Assembly: GCA_900112785.1 (NCBI GenBank)
Contig: FONB01000005.1
Location: 62,001 to 126,000, forward strand
Direction: 5' to 3'
From: Phytobacter palmae
GTDB taxonomy: Bacteria; Pseudomonadota; Gammaproteobacteria; Enterobacterales; Enterobacteriaceae
Length of the DNA stretch: 64,000 nt
In this document: piece after piece, positions 8,257-16,464 of the stretch
Layout: every line of letters begins with the position of its first letter
Numbering within the stretch: position 1 is the stretch's first letter
The notes under the pieces: generated by a model
Databases searched by the model: none
What the model saw: only the letters and a program-made list of their open reading frames with translations
Told to the model about the DNA's origin: nothing
Program-made: the position numbers and the translations under genes

Positions 8257-9495
8257 TCATTTTGCAAAACTTACTGGTAACTCATCGGCCCATTTCGTTG
8301 CTTTATTCATCATCTCACTTACTGCATACTCCGGCAGACCTATCTCTTTCGCCATATCGCTGGCTTCTTCCCACAGGCGCTGTTCATAGAGCATAGCGAG
8401 GCAGACATACTGATAGAGCGCGCCGTTCTGGTGTTGCAGGGCTGCAATTACCTCTTGCGATACCGCAATTTGCGCCATCAGATCTTCCAGAGGCATTTCG
8501 AGGATCACATCCAGTAACGAAAATAATCCAACCATAAAGGCTTCGTTGGATAACGTATGCGACGGTGTACGGGCCGCTGCCAGTTCACAGAATTTGGCGC
8601 GAATCAGGCTTAAATAATAGATTTCAGTGGTCTTAACGGTTTCGAATGAAGTTAAACAGGCCACCAGCACAAAGCGACGTAGCTCATTAATCCCAAGATA
8701 AACGACAATATCCTTCAGCGATTGATTACGTAAACCGGTAATACCCCTTTTGTTGTAGAGGATATTTTGTGCGTAACGCATAATCTTGAATGACAGCGAT
8801 ACATCGCGCTTGAGCAAATCTTCAATACGATTCAAATTTGGCGATTCGACGTTAACCTCATGCATGAGTTTTAAGGCAAATGCGCGGTTATGTAACAACT
8901 TGTTTCTTTTGTGTACTACGGGTTTGCTGAAGAAATAGCCCTGAAAGAGGTGGAACCCCATTTTTTTATAGACCTCAAACTCGTCATAACTTTCGACTTT
9001 CTCGGCCAGGAAAATGGCGTGACGTAACATCTCATGCCGATTGTCTATATAAGCAGCAATTTCTTCGCGTGAATTTTTCTGAATATCGAATTTAATAATA
9101 TTAATATAGGGAATAAACGCATCCCAATCTGCACTTAACGAAAAATCATCCAGTGCGATACGAAAGCCCTGGGTTTGCATCCGTTTTACGGTTTCCAGCA
9201 AGCGCTGATCGGGGCTGGAGGTTTCGAGAATTTCGATAACGACACGATCTTTTGGCAGAGTTTCGGCAAGGCCATCCACCAATAACTGATGCGGAAAATT
9301 AACATAAACGGAATTATGCTCGTCCTTGCGACCAACTGGCGCACCAAAAAACTGTTCTTCGATCAGTTGTGTGGTTGCCTGTTCCGATGAAACATCAGGG
9401 AAACGATTTACCATGCTATCCCTGAAAAGCAGTTCATAACCGACAGTGTTTAATTTGTTATCGAAAATTGCCTGTCTGGCCACAAAAGAAAACAT
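8257..9495 (-). CDS. EAL-HDOD signalling protein (CdgJ/YuxH-like)
   Basis: A 412-residue two-domain cytoplasmic protein. Residues 1-~200 form an EAL domain starting FVARQAIFDNKLNTVGYELL. The acidic and other catalytic positions look largely kept: E in YELLFR, N in YVNFP, E in VIEILETS, DD in IALDDFSL, K in IIKFDI, E in LAEKVES, Q in QGYFFSKP. Residues ~205-400 form an HDOD domain (RIEDLLKRDVSLSFKIMRY). Proteins of this architecture influence motility, either through c-di-GMP turnover or protein contacts. The start has the RBS GAGGTA. It lies between a chemoreceptor gene and nifQ; a motility role is more likely than a nif role. Confidence 0.88.
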   Translation of the reverse strand: MFSFVARQAIFDNKLNTVGYELLFRDSMVNRFPDVSSEQATTQLIEEQFFGAPVGRKDEHNSVYVNFPHQLLVDGLAETLPKDRVVIEILETSSPDQRLLETVKRMQTQGFRIALDDFSLSADWDAFIPYINIIKFDIQKNSREEIAAYIDNRHEMLRHAIFLAEKVESYDEFEVYKKMGFHLFQGYFFSKPVVHKRNKLLHNRAFALKLMHEVNVESPNLNRIEDLLKRDVSLSFKIMRYAQNILYNKRGITGLRNQSLKDIVVYLGINELRRFVLVACLTSFETVKTTEIYYLSLIRAKFCELAAARTPSHTLSNEAFMVGLFSLLDVILEMPLEDLMAQIAVSQEVIAALQHQNGALYQYVCLAMLYEQRLWEEASDMAKEIGLPEYAVSEMMNKATKWADELPVSFAK

Positions 9496-9659
9496 TCATT
9501 ACCTCACAAATCCGCACGCCTCACATCATTCTCGATAGTACAAGGTACATTAACGCCGCAGGTAAATGAACACGCTTGCGTAGCATAATCATCTCTGATG
9601 ATTGTTAAAATATAGGCTTAAATCCGTGATTTAACAATTTATGAAAGGTAAAGAGTAAA

Positions 9660-9681
9660 GGCCCTGCACGCGGGCAGGGCC
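9660..9681 (-). terminator. Terminator of the nifBQ operon
   Basis: GGCCCTGC and GGCAGGGCC pair in an 8-bp GC-rich stem just after the nifQ stop codon. On the minus strand it is followed by CTTTACTCTTTAC, a weak T-rich tract. Confidence 0.6.
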
Positions 9682-9688
9682 AGAAGAG

Positions 9689-10204
9689 TTAATGCGTCTC
9701 GAAACAGAGCTGCCGTTCGCAACATGCGTCGCAACTGGGCGAGCGACAAATGAGTTCTCCCTCTGTCTGTAAGCAGCGCTGACGATAGAAAAATTTCTTC
9801 CAGCGCATATTTTTGCTATTCATCTCTGCCAGTTGCGGAAAGCAGTCGGTCATAAGTTCGCGCAATTCCTGGCGTGAACTCAGCCCGAGATCCTGCCACA
9901 GATGGTTAAATGCCAGCGAGACGCTGGCGATGATCTGATGCATTGGCTCCGCCGTCGGCAACATATGACACGCCAGCCAGTCTGCCAACTGCGTGCGTTC
10001 CTCTTCACGACTGGCAATCAGTTCAGACATTAATTTACGCCGCAAAACCACATCCGACGGCGTGGCATGCAGCGGCTCGTTTTGCAGGGTGAGCGTCAGC
10101 CAGCAGTTATCCGAAAGTCCCATCTGCAAGGGATAACAACCTTCGCCCTGCGCGTAGAGATGGAGCAGGCGGCGAAGCCAGTAGTGCTGCGCGAAGGCGC
10201 TCAT
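9689..10204 (-). CDS. nifQ: NifQ, molybdenum donor for FeMo-cofactor synthesis
   Basis: A 171-residue iron-sulfur/molybdenum protein supplying Mo to the NifEN/NifH cofactor assembly machinery. The C-terminus carries the family signature C-x4-C-x2-C-x5-C (CRSPSCDACCERQLC), the ligands of its [Mo-Fe-S] cluster. Its ATG overlaps the nifB stop codon by 4 bases (ATGA), so it is translationally coupled as in the Klebsiella nifBQ operon. No frameshift or truncation is visible, so it looks functional. It is the last gene of the nif block; the next gene downstream is an unrelated EAL-HDOD gene. Confidence 0.95.
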   Translation of the reverse strand: MSAFAQHYWLRRLLHLYAQGEGCYPLQMGLSDNCWLTLTLQNEPLHATPSDVVLRRKLMSELIASREEERTQLADWLACHMLPTAEPMHQIIASVSLAFNHLWQDLGLSSRQELRELMTDCFPQLAEMNSKNMRWKKFFYRQRCLQTEGELICRSPSCDACCERQLCFETH

Positions 10205-11601
10205 GCCACCCCCTTATGACGATCGGCCTGTTGCCACTGCCGACGCGCCTTTTCCCACCAGCGCGCCAGCGTCGGGACAACCGGTTGCCACGCGTCATCG
10301 ACACAGGGCTGAATACCTTGCGCCTCCAGTTGCTGCCAGGGTCCATAGCCAATACGCGAACAAAAAACGGCTTTGACATCCGCCAGAAGCCCCATGATCG
10401 CCGCCATACGCGCTTCACTCTCCTGAGGCTCGCATTCGTCGCTCCCCTGGCAGAATTTAGGGGTAAAACGCTCATTTACCAGCACAACGCCTGCGGCGGA
10501 AAGGCTGTATATACGAAAACGATCCGCGTGACCAAAATGGCAGTCAATTACATCTCCCCGAGTGGAGGCGACTGCGACCAGACAGGCATCCGCCTCGTCT
10601 GACTCGCCCTGAGTGGCGATACTGGCGTGTAACCTGGCGCGTTTTTGTAATGTCGGCAGCCAGGGCGCAGGCGCGGTTTCCGCCGGGGTAAACAGAAATT
10701 GCTGGCTGCGATCTTCACCGAGCATCCCTATCGCATCGGCGCGGCACTGCTGGCAGTGGGTCATTTGCGGCATCACCTCGCCACACTGCTCGCGGGTGGC
10801 GGCAAGCATCGCCGCGTCCGGTTCGGGTTGACCATTGAGGCCGAAGACGGTGCCATGTTCTGGCCGGGCAATCAGCGGCATAATGTTATGAATAAACGCG
10901 CCGTATTGCCGCAATGTCCGGCTGACATCAACCAGAGAATGGTCGTTGATACCGGGGATTAGCACCGAGTTGATCTTCACAAGCACGCCTTTCTCCGTCA
11001 GCTTACGCACCCCTTCCAGCTGGCGGGCCACCAGGATCTGTCCGGCTTCGCGACCGCTGTAGCGTTCGCCATCCAGCCACAGCCAGGCATAGATCTGGGC
11101 GGCGATATCCGGATCAAGGGTGTTAATGGTCACGGTGACGTGGTCAACGCCGACGTCCAGCAAGCGATCAACAGCATCGGGCAGCATCAGGCCGTTCGTC
11201 GACAGACACAGTTTCATATCCGGCAGTTGCTCGCGGATCAGTTCCAGCGTTTTGAAGGAGCGGCCAATGTTAGCCAGCGGGTCACCGGGTCCGGCGATAC
11301 CCACCACCGACAGTTGAGGAATTGCGGTCGCGACCTGGCGAACTTTCGCCACCGCCTGTTCGGGGGTGAGCAATGACGAGGAGACGCCGGGGCGGGATTC
11401 ATTACTGCAATCGAATTTTCGGTTGCAGTAGTTACACTGCAAATTGCAGGCGGGCGCAACCGGCAGGTGCATACGGGCGAAACGGTGGTGGCCGCTACGG
11501 GAGTAGCAGGGGTGTGACGCCACTTTTCCGGCGATAAAATCGGTCAAAGGTTCATCAGGTGCCTGGCAACCCTTGCCAGTGGTGGAAGAGCAGGAAGTCA
11601 T
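10201..11601 (-). CDS. nifB: NifB, radical SAM enzyme for nitrogenase cofactor precursor
   Basis: A 466-residue enzyme that fuses two [4Fe-4S] clusters and inserts carbide to make NifB-co, the precursor of FeMo-co. The radical SAM cluster motif CNLQCNYC is at residues 52-59. The C-terminal third is a NifX-like cofactor-binding domain (ACLVAVASTRGDVIDCHFGH). Length matches Klebsiella NifB (~468). The ATG has the RBS GGAGCGATC. It is preceded by its own sigma-54 promoter and NifA site, and followed by nifQ with a 4-base overlap. NifB has no use outside nitrogenase assembly, so its intactness implies recent or present nitrogen fixation. Confidence 0.97.
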   Translation of the reverse strand: MTSCSSTTGKGCQAPDEPLTDFIAGKVASHPCYSRSGHHRFARMHLPVAPACNLQCNYCNRKFDCSNESRPGVSSSLLTPEQAVAKVRQVATAIPQLSVVGIAGPGDPLANIGRSFKTLELIREQLPDMKLCLSTNGLMLPDAVDRLLDVGVDHVTVTINTLDPDIAAQIYAWLWLDGERYSGREAGQILVARQLEGVRKLTEKGVLVKINSVLIPGINDHSLVDVSRTLRQYGAFIHNIMPLIARPEHGTVFGLNGQPEPDAAMLAATREQCGEVMPQMTHCQQCRADAIGMLGEDRSQQFLFTPAETAPAPWLPTLQKRARLHASIATQGESDEADACLVAVASTRGDVIDCHFGHADRFRIYSLSAAGVVLVNERFTPKFCQGSDECEPQESEARMAAIMGLLADVKAVFCSRIGYGPWQQLEAQGIQPCVDDAWQPVVPTLARWWEKARRQWQQADRHKGVA

Positions 11602-11636
11602 GATCGCTCCTTAATTTGCGTAGTCATGTCTTCCTG

Positions 11637-11653
11637 CTGCAAAACCCGTACCG
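11637..11653 (-). promoter_or_regulatory. Sigma-54 promoter of nifBQ
   Basis: On the minus strand GGTACGGGTTTTGCA supplies the invariant -24 GG (11652-11651) and -12 GC (11640-11639) with exactly 10 bases between them, about 35-50 bases upstream of the nifB ATG. This is the layout of the Klebsiella nifB promoter. Confidence 0.85.
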
Positions 11654-11742
11654 CTCACAAAAAAGTTAATTCATTGAAAAATAAAACATTATAAAAGTCC
11701 TGTTCGCCGTTGTTTGTCGTAAATGTGGCGTTTAGCTGACAA

Positions 11743-11758
11743 TGTGCTGAATGCCACA
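11743..11758 (-). promoter_or_regulatory. NifA upstream activator sequence for nifB
   Basis: TGT-GCTGAATGCC-ACA is an exact TGT-N10-ACA NifA-binding site. It lies about 100 bases upstream of the nifB sigma-54 promoter, just after the nifA stop codon, the usual distance for DNA-looping activation. Confidence 0.8.
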
Positions 11759-11768
11759 AAGTAAAACG

Positions 11769-13340
11769 TCACATCCTGGGCATGCTGATATCCATTATTT
11801 GTATCCGATAGGCGACCTGGCGGGGTGTCATCCCCAGAAGGCGTGCCGCTTTGGCCTGCACCCAGCCGGCTTTTTCCAGCGCGGCAATAAGCCGCTGACG
11901 CTCATCCAGCGATTGATCAAGCCAGCTATCCTCTTTGGGTGTGGTGGCAATCGCGAGCTTAGGCGTGTTTTCACGGTGGTTAAACAGCACTACATCCCGG
12001 TCGATCAGGCCGCTTTCTGACATTACCGCCGAACGTTCCAGACAATTTTCCAGTTCGCGCACATTACCGGGCCAGTTGTAGCCCATCAGCAGACGAATGG
12101 CGCCATCACTGATCCGTAGGGTGCGCCCCTGGTTCTGGGCGATTTTGCGCACCAGAAAGTGTGCCAGTTCGGCAATGTCCTCCTGACGTTCACGCAGCGG
12201 AGGCAGGGAGATGGGCATTACGTTGAGGCGATAATAAAGATCCTCGCGGAAATTGCCCATCCGCACCTCTTCTTCCAGATTGCGGTTGGTGGCGGCAATG
12301 ATACGCACATTGACGCGCAGGGTTTCATCACCGCCGACGCGCTCCATTTCGCCCTCCTGCAATATGCGCAGCAGCTTTGCCTGAAAAGAGGCGCTACTTT
12401 CGCCAATTTCATCCAGAAACAGCGTGCCGCCGTCCGCCAGTTCAAAACGCCCTTTCCGCTGGCGAACTGCGCCGGTAAAAGCCCCTTTTTCATGGCCGAA
12501 CAATTCGCTCTCCAGCAGCGTATCCGGCAGTGCGGCGCAGTTAAATTTCACAAACGGCGCAGCGGCGCGGGGGGAGTTATGATGAATAGCATTGGCGATA
12601 AGTTCTTTCCCGGTGCCGCTTTCGCCACGCACCAGTACCGTGGTGTCCCAGCGTGATACCTGGCGGATAATCTCCATTGTCTGCTGCATGGCCGGGCTTT
12701 TGCCCACCATATTCTCAAAGCCGAAGGGACGAGGCGACGCACAACTACGCTGGCGCTCAGTCTGGGCAATCGCCGCCCGTGGCGTGGGGGCGGGTGGCGG
12801 TGTCATCAACCTGACCGTCTGAGCAACCAGGTTGGCGACGGTTTCCAGGAAGCGTGTACAGGACGGAAGCCGCTCCTCCAGACGCGCCATCGGCTGAGCG
12901 GCGAGCACGCCAATCGGCTGAGCGCGCGGCCCCATTAACGGGACAGCGATAAACGGCAGGTTATAGTCGTAGATACCCAGCCGGTCGAGAAAGCGTTGAT
13001 CGTCGGCGACACGCGGCAGCACGAGCGATTGCCCCTGGGAAAGCACCGCGCCCACCAGTCCTTCCCCCGGACGATAGCGAATTTGCGAGCTGCCGGGGAT
13101 CAGATGTTGGTCTGCCTCCTGCAAGGCTTCAATACTCAGGATTTCCTGTTGGTTGTCATAAAGACACAGCATGCCGTGTTGCATAAACGCGTCATTATGC
13201 AGGACGCACAGCACTTCCTGCAGCGTCTGGCTTATCTCCGTTGCGCGACTCAACACCACGCTGATGCGCTGCATGGCGGTAAATTGCTGGGAGAGATCAA
13301 AACGCCAGACGGTGGTGCCCGACTCGGGTCGCTGGGTCAT
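11769..13340 (-). CDS. nifA: NifA, sigma-54-dependent activator of nif genes
   Basis: A 523-residue bacterial enhancer-binding protein. The N-terminal GAF domain covers residues ~20-175. The AAA+ domain (~205-445) has Walker A GESGTGKE (239-246) and the sigma-54 contact loop GAFTGA (286-291). The C-terminal Fis-type helix-turn-helix ends in [20 protein letters not shown]. Length matches Klebsiella NifA (524). The ATG overlaps the nifL stop by 4 bases (ATGA), the coupling that keeps NifL and NifA in balance. It should activate nifF, nifB and any nifHDK elsewhere. All key motifs are intact. Confidence 0.97.
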   Translation of the reverse strand: MTQRPESGTTVWRFDLSQQFTAMQRISVVLSRATEISQTLQEVLCVLHNDAFMQHGMLCLYDNQQEILSIEALQEADQHLIPGSSQIRYRPGEGLVGAVLSQGQSLVLPRVADDQRFLDRLGIYDYNLPFIAVPLMGPRAQPIGVLAAQPMARLEERLPSCTRFLETVANLVAQTVRLMTPPPAPTPRAAIAQTERQRSCASPRPFGFENMVGKSPAMQQTMEIIRQVSRWDTTVLVRGESGTGKELIANAIHHNSPRAAAPFVKFNCAALPDTLLESELFGHEKGAFTGAVRQRKGRFELADGGTLFLDEIGESSASFQAKLLRILQEGEMERVGGDETLRVNVRIIAATNRNLEEEVRMGNFREDLYYRLNVMPISLPPLRERQEDIAELAHFLVRKIAQNQGRTLRISDGAIRLLMGYNWPGNVRELENCLERSAVMSESGLIDRDVVLFNHRENTPKLAIATTPKEDSWLDQSLDERQRLIAALEKAGWVQAKAARLLGMTPRQVAYRIQIMDISMPRM

Positions 13341-14824
13341 CGTGGGCCTCCGGTCAGTGAATGAAATAACGGGAATCGCAGGGTCAGGCAGGTACCGCCC
13401 TCAGGACGGGTGGTCAGTTCTATTGCGCCGCGGTGATGGGCGACCAGGGTTTGAATCAGTCGCAGTTCCATTCCTTTGCCGGGGGCGTTCAGGGCATCGG
13501 GAGAGTGGGCGTATCGTACATGGATTAGCGGCACATTATCCGTCAGCCAGATGGACAGCCAGCCATCCTCTTCACGGGCGTAAAGCTGGGTATGCAGCAC
13601 TCTGTCCGGTAGCGCTGCGGCAAGGGCCAGGGTGCGGTCCAGCCACAAACTGAGACAGGCAAGGATCTGCGTGCGTTGACCAAATCCCGCCAGATGAGGA
13701 GAGGCCATTTCAACGTGCAGATTTTCGCCATCGTTAAAACGGGTATGGTAAAGCGCGCGCAGGTCGTCAAACAGCGGTTGCAGGGGCCACAGCGCACTCT
13801 CTTCCAGATCGAGAGAAGGGCGACAGCGTTGCAGACGGGCCAGCGCCTCTTCCCCTTCGCGCCACGCCGCATCCAGCGCCACGTTGTGGCTATCTTCACC
13901 GTTAAGCCTGCGCGCCGCCGCCAGCATATTGATAGGGCAATTTAGCTGGACCAGCGCGGCATCCAGTGATTCGCGGATCGCCGCCAGCAGTTTCCCGGTG
14001 GTCATCTCCTGTTTGAGCCGATCGAGTCGGCCCTGCTCGGCCTGTTGCTGTTGCTGGGTGCAATCGGTGATCACCACCAGGGTGCGGGGAAGCGCGCTAT
14101 CTATAAAGTAACGACTGGCTTCTTCGCTCACACCGGGCAATGGCCAGCAGGTGACGGAGAGCCAGCGCACAGCGCCGCGCAGCACCACAGGCAGTATTTG
14201 CCCGGCACAGAGATCGCTTTTGCGGCGGGAGAAATCAAGCTCGGTGAGCAACTCCTTGCCGCCGCAGTCGGCGCAAAAGGTTTTGTAAGCGAGGTTATCG
14301 AGTATGACCTGGTCCTGCTCGTTAACCACTACCACGGCGGCAGGAATGTTATTCAATACCGCCTCGCTCATGGTGGTGTGATTGCGTAATCGCTGTTCGA
14401 GCGCATAGCTGGCGCTGATATCACGCTGCATGGCGAGGTAGTGTTCCAGTTCGCCGTGTTGGTTGATGACTGGCGTGATGTCGACTTCTGCAAGATAAAG
14501 GCTACCATCGCGACGGCGATTGATGAGCTGACCGCGCCAGGGCATCTGTTGCAGCAGTGTTTGCCACAGTTCCTGATAAATGCTGTGCGGTGTCTGCTGG
14601 CTTGCCAGTATGCGATGGTTCTGGTTGAGCAATTCCGCAAGGCTGTAACCGGTCTGGCGACAAAAGGCCGGATTGGCATACAGAATCCTCGCCTGGGGGT
14701 CGGTCAGTGAAATCGCGATCGGCGCCTGTTCAACCATCGTGGAAAACAGTCCGGGATGTTGAAGTGAGAGGTTACCCGCAATCTCCTGCGGTGCGCGGGT
14801 CTCCAGCATCATATTAAAGGTCAT
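13337..14824 (-). CDS. nifL: NifL, redox- and nitrogen-responsive anti-activator of NifA
   Basis: A 495-residue flavoprotein that binds and inhibits NifA under oxygen or fixed nitrogen. PAS1 is at residues ~25-140 (SLTDPQARILYANPAFCRQT, FAD-binding), PAS2 follows (NNIPAAVVVVNEQDQVILDN), then an H domain and a C-terminal GHKL-like ATPase (NAPGKGMELRLIQTLVAHH). Two adjacent ATGs exist. The second is chosen because it is 7 bases after GGAG and matches the Klebsiella N-terminus MTLNMML. The gene is coupled to nifA by ATGA overlap and driven by a sigma-54 promoter. Confidence 0.96.
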   Translation of the reverse strand: MTFNMMLETRAPQEIAGNLSLQHPGLFSTMVEQAPIAISLTDPQARILYANPAFCRQTGYSLAELLNQNHRILASQQTPHSIYQELWQTLLQQMPWRGQLINRRRDGSLYLAEVDITPVINQHGELEHYLAMQRDISASYALEQRLRNHTTMSEAVLNNIPAAVVVVNEQDQVILDNLAYKTFCADCGGKELLTELDFSRRKSDLCAGQILPVVLRGAVRWLSVTCWPLPGVSEEASRYFIDSALPRTLVVITDCTQQQQQAEQGRLDRLKQEMTTGKLLAAIRESLDAALVQLNCPINMLAAARRLNGEDSHNVALDAAWREGEEALARLQRCRPSLDLEESALWPLQPLFDDLRALYHTRFNDGENLHVEMASPHLAGFGQRTQILACLSLWLDRTLALAAALPDRVLHTQLYAREEDGWLSIWLTDNVPLIHVRYAHSPDALNAPGKGMELRLIQTLVAHHRGAIELTTRPEGGTCLTLRFPLFHSLTGGPR

Positions 14825-14852
14825 CACACACTCCTGATTTCAGGCCCGGCTG

Positions 14853-14868
14853 TGTCGCATTTACAACA
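14853..14868 (+). promoter_or_regulatory. NifA upstream activator sequence (distal) for nifF
   Basis: TGT-CGCATTTACA-ACA is an exact TGT-N10-ACA site. It lies inside the nifL leader, about 240 bases upstream of the nifF -24 element. A remote nifF activator site in the nifL transcribed leader is known for Klebsiella, and the location here agrees. Confidence 0.65.
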
Positions 14869-14876
14869 TTTTGTGT

Positions 14877-14892
14877 TGTGAAACGGCCGACA
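14877..14892 (+). promoter_or_regulatory. NifA upstream activator sequence (proximal) for nifF
   Basis: TGT-GAAACGGCCG-ACA is a second exact TGT-N10-ACA site, 24 bases after the first, so the two would bind NifA on nearly the same DNA face. It is about 215-230 bases upstream of the nifF promoter. Confidence 0.6.
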
Positions 14893-14921
14893 TCCGCAGC
14901 CCTGATTGGGTGTGATAAACC

Positions 14922-14938
14922 ATGCAAAGAGTGCACCT
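14922..14938 (-). promoter_or_regulatory. Sigma-54 promoter of nifLA
   Basis: On the minus strand AGGTGCACTCTTTGCATGG gives GG and GC separated by 10 bases, about 100 bases upstream of nifL. It resembles the Klebsiella nifL promoter, including the TTTGCATGGT downstream half. Confidence 0.85.
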
Positions 14939-15045
14939 TTAGAGCAGGTAACGCGCCGAAACATTGATCCTGATCCGTATTTTGCCCCTGATTTGGCCTG
15001 CAGAGGCCTTCTGATCAGCCCCGGGAGCCGGGCCGCAGATGTGGG

Positions 15046-15086
15046 TTGCACAAAAAAGAGTCACCTTTTCACCCATTTCAGTGCAA
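15046..15086 (-). promoter_or_regulatory. Candidate NtrC-binding region for nifLA
   Basis: TTGCAC (15046) and AGTGCAA (15080) half-sites, with TTTCACCC between them, lie roughly 135-170 bases upstream of the expected nifL start point, where NtrC sites are reported in Klebsiella. Half-sites resemble the GCACC/GGTGC consensus, but neither full palindrome is exact. Confidence 0.4.
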
Positions 15087-15105
15087 AAAAGCGACTCAAA
15101 AAACC

Positions 15106-15121
15106 TGGCACAGCCTTCGCA
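15106..15121 (+). promoter_or_regulatory. Sigma-54 promoter of nifF
   Basis: TGGCACAGCCTTCGCA has GG at 15107-15108 and GC at 15119-15120 with 10 bases between. It ends about 60 bases before the nifF ATG and is close to the consensus TGGCAC-N5-TTGCA. Confidence 0.88.
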
Positions 15122-15182
15122 ACAGGAGAAGGGATACCCGCCGTTTGCAGGCGGCCTTATTCTTTCTCAACAGGAGCGCGAC

Positions 15183-15713
15183 ATGGCTAACATTGGTATT
15201 TTTTTTGGCAGCGACACGGGAAAAACCCGCAAAATCGCCAAACTGATCCAGCAAAAACTGGGGGATGTGGCGGATGCGCCGGTCAATATTAATCGCACGT
15301 CGCTGGAGACGTTTTTGTCGTACCCGGTGCTGGTACTCGGTACGCCAACCCTGGGGGACGGGCAGTTACCGGGGATTGCCGCCGGATGTGAAAATGAATC
15401 CTGGGGGGAATTTATCGACCAACTGGAGGACGCAAACCTGAGCGGTAAAGTTGTCGCCTTGTTTGGGCTTGGCGATCAGCAGGGTTATCCGGATAACTTC
15501 GCCAGTGCGTTACGCCCCCTCTATGATGCGGTGGTGGGCCGTGGTGCGCAGGTTGTCGGTGAGTGGCCAGGGGATGGGTATGATTTTTCCTTTTCCGCCG
15601 CGCTGGAAGACGGGAAATTCGTCGGGCTGGTGCTGGATCAGGATAATCAGTTTGATTTAACGGACGAGCGGGTGGAATCCTGGCTTGAGCAGATTAAGCC
15701 GCAGATTTTGTAA
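15183..15713 (+). CDS. nifF: NifF, nitrogenase electron-donor flavodoxin
   Basis: A 176-residue FMN flavodoxin that passes electrons from NifJ (pyruvate:flavodoxin oxidoreductase) to the nitrogenase iron protein NifH. The phosphate-binding loop is in GIFFGSDTGKTRKIAKLIQQ, with flavin-contacting segments LGTPTLGDGQLPG and FGLGDQQGYPDNF. Length equals Klebsiella NifF. The ATG follows AACAGGAGCGCGAC. It is divergent from nifL, with its own sigma-54 promoter and remote NifA sites. In Klebsiella the next gene is nifM; here nothing nif-related follows. Confidence 0.96.
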   Translation: MANIGIFFGSDTGKTRKIAKLIQQKLGDVADAPVNINRTSLETFLSYPVLVLGTPTLGDGQLPGIAAGCENESWGEFIDQLEDANLSGKVVALFGLGDQQGYPDNFASALRPLYDAVVGRGAQVVGEWPGDGYDFSFSAALEDGKFVGLVLDQDNQFDLTDERVESWLEQIKPQIL

Positions 15714-15720
15714 GAATTTT

Positions 15721-15760
15721 TTCCCGGATGCGGCGCCAGTGCGCCTTATCCGGGCTACGG
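15721..15760. repeat. REP-like palindromic element after nifF
   Basis: CCCGGATGCGGCG and CGCCTTATCCGGGCTACG form the imperfect inverted repeat typical of enterobacterial REP units. It sits in the 76-base gap where nif synteny stops. Confidence 0.7.
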
Positions 15761-15789
15761 TACGGTGTTGCGGAATATGTTGTCCCGAC

Positions 15790-16449
15790 TCAGGAATTGA
15801 CCCACGCCAGGGTAAATCCGTCCCAGCCTTTGATACCGACGGTCTGTATCGCTGTTGCGGTGATCCGCGGGTCTTCGCCCATCATCTCAATAAACGTTCT
15901 GACGCCCTGAACCCTTTCGTCTTCGCTCTGCGGGTTGGTCACCTCACCGTCGCGAACCACATTATCACCAATGATTAGCGTACCGGGGCGGGAATAACGC
16001 AGCGCCTGACGGAGATAGGCCGGATTGTTTGGTTTGTCGGCATCAATAAAAATCAGATCAAACGGCGGGTGGTCGCCCAGTTTTTCGAGGGACGCCAGCG
16101 CGGGGCCTTCAACAACGCTGACTTTCTCGTCCAGCCCTGCCAGTTGCAGATTCTGTCGGGCAATTCTGGCATGCAACGGATCGGCTTCCAGCGTTAACAG
16201 TTCGCCGTCGTCCGGTAATTCGCGGGCCATCCAGATAGTACTGTAACCGCCGAGCGTACCGATTTCCAGGATACGTTTTGCCCCGATCATACGCACAAAC
16301 AGGGCCAGTAGCTGACCCTGATTGGCCGCCACATCAATGGCGGGAAGCCCTGCTTGTTGGTTATTGATCAGCACTTGCTCAAGAATGTCATCTTTGGGGA
16401 TAAGCTTTTCAATCAGATAGTTATCGACACCTGACCACTGTTTTTGCAT
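15790..16449 (-). CDS. SAM-dependent O-methyltransferase (COMT family)
   Basis: A 219-residue class I methyltransferase of the catechol/caffeoyl-CoA O-methyltransferase family. It has the SAM-binding motif ILEIGTLGGYSTIWMAREL, the acidic loop LTLEADPLHARIARQN, and the metal-binding segment FDLIFIDADKPNNPAYL. The ATG has GGGAG at 7 bases. It is the last gene of the efflux operon, 15 bases after the outer-membrane factor gene. Modification of an aromatic substrate that the pump exports is a reasonable inference; the substrate is unknown. Confidence 0.88.
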   Translation of the reverse strand: MQKQWSGVDNYLIEKLIPKDDILEQVLINNQQAGLPAIDVAANQGQLLALFVRMIGAKRILEIGTLGGYSTIWMARELPDDGELLTLEADPLHARIARQNLQLAGLDEKVSVVEGPALASLEKLGDHPPFDLIFIDADKPNNPAYLRQALRYSRPGTLIIGDNVVRDGEVTNPQSEDERVQGVRTFIEMMGEDPRITATAIQTVGIKGWDGFTLAWVNS

Positions 16450-16464
16450 AGCATAACTCCCTGG

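Noticed and set aside
15039-15182. N-terminally extended nifF starting upstream
   Set aside because: The extension would run through the sigma-54 promoter, and Klebsiella NifF aligns exactly from the ATG at 15183.
15714-15789. Remains of nifM downstream of nifF
   Set aside because: The gap is only 76 bases and consists of a REP-like element. No PpiC-like or NifM-like coding fragment can be read on either strand.
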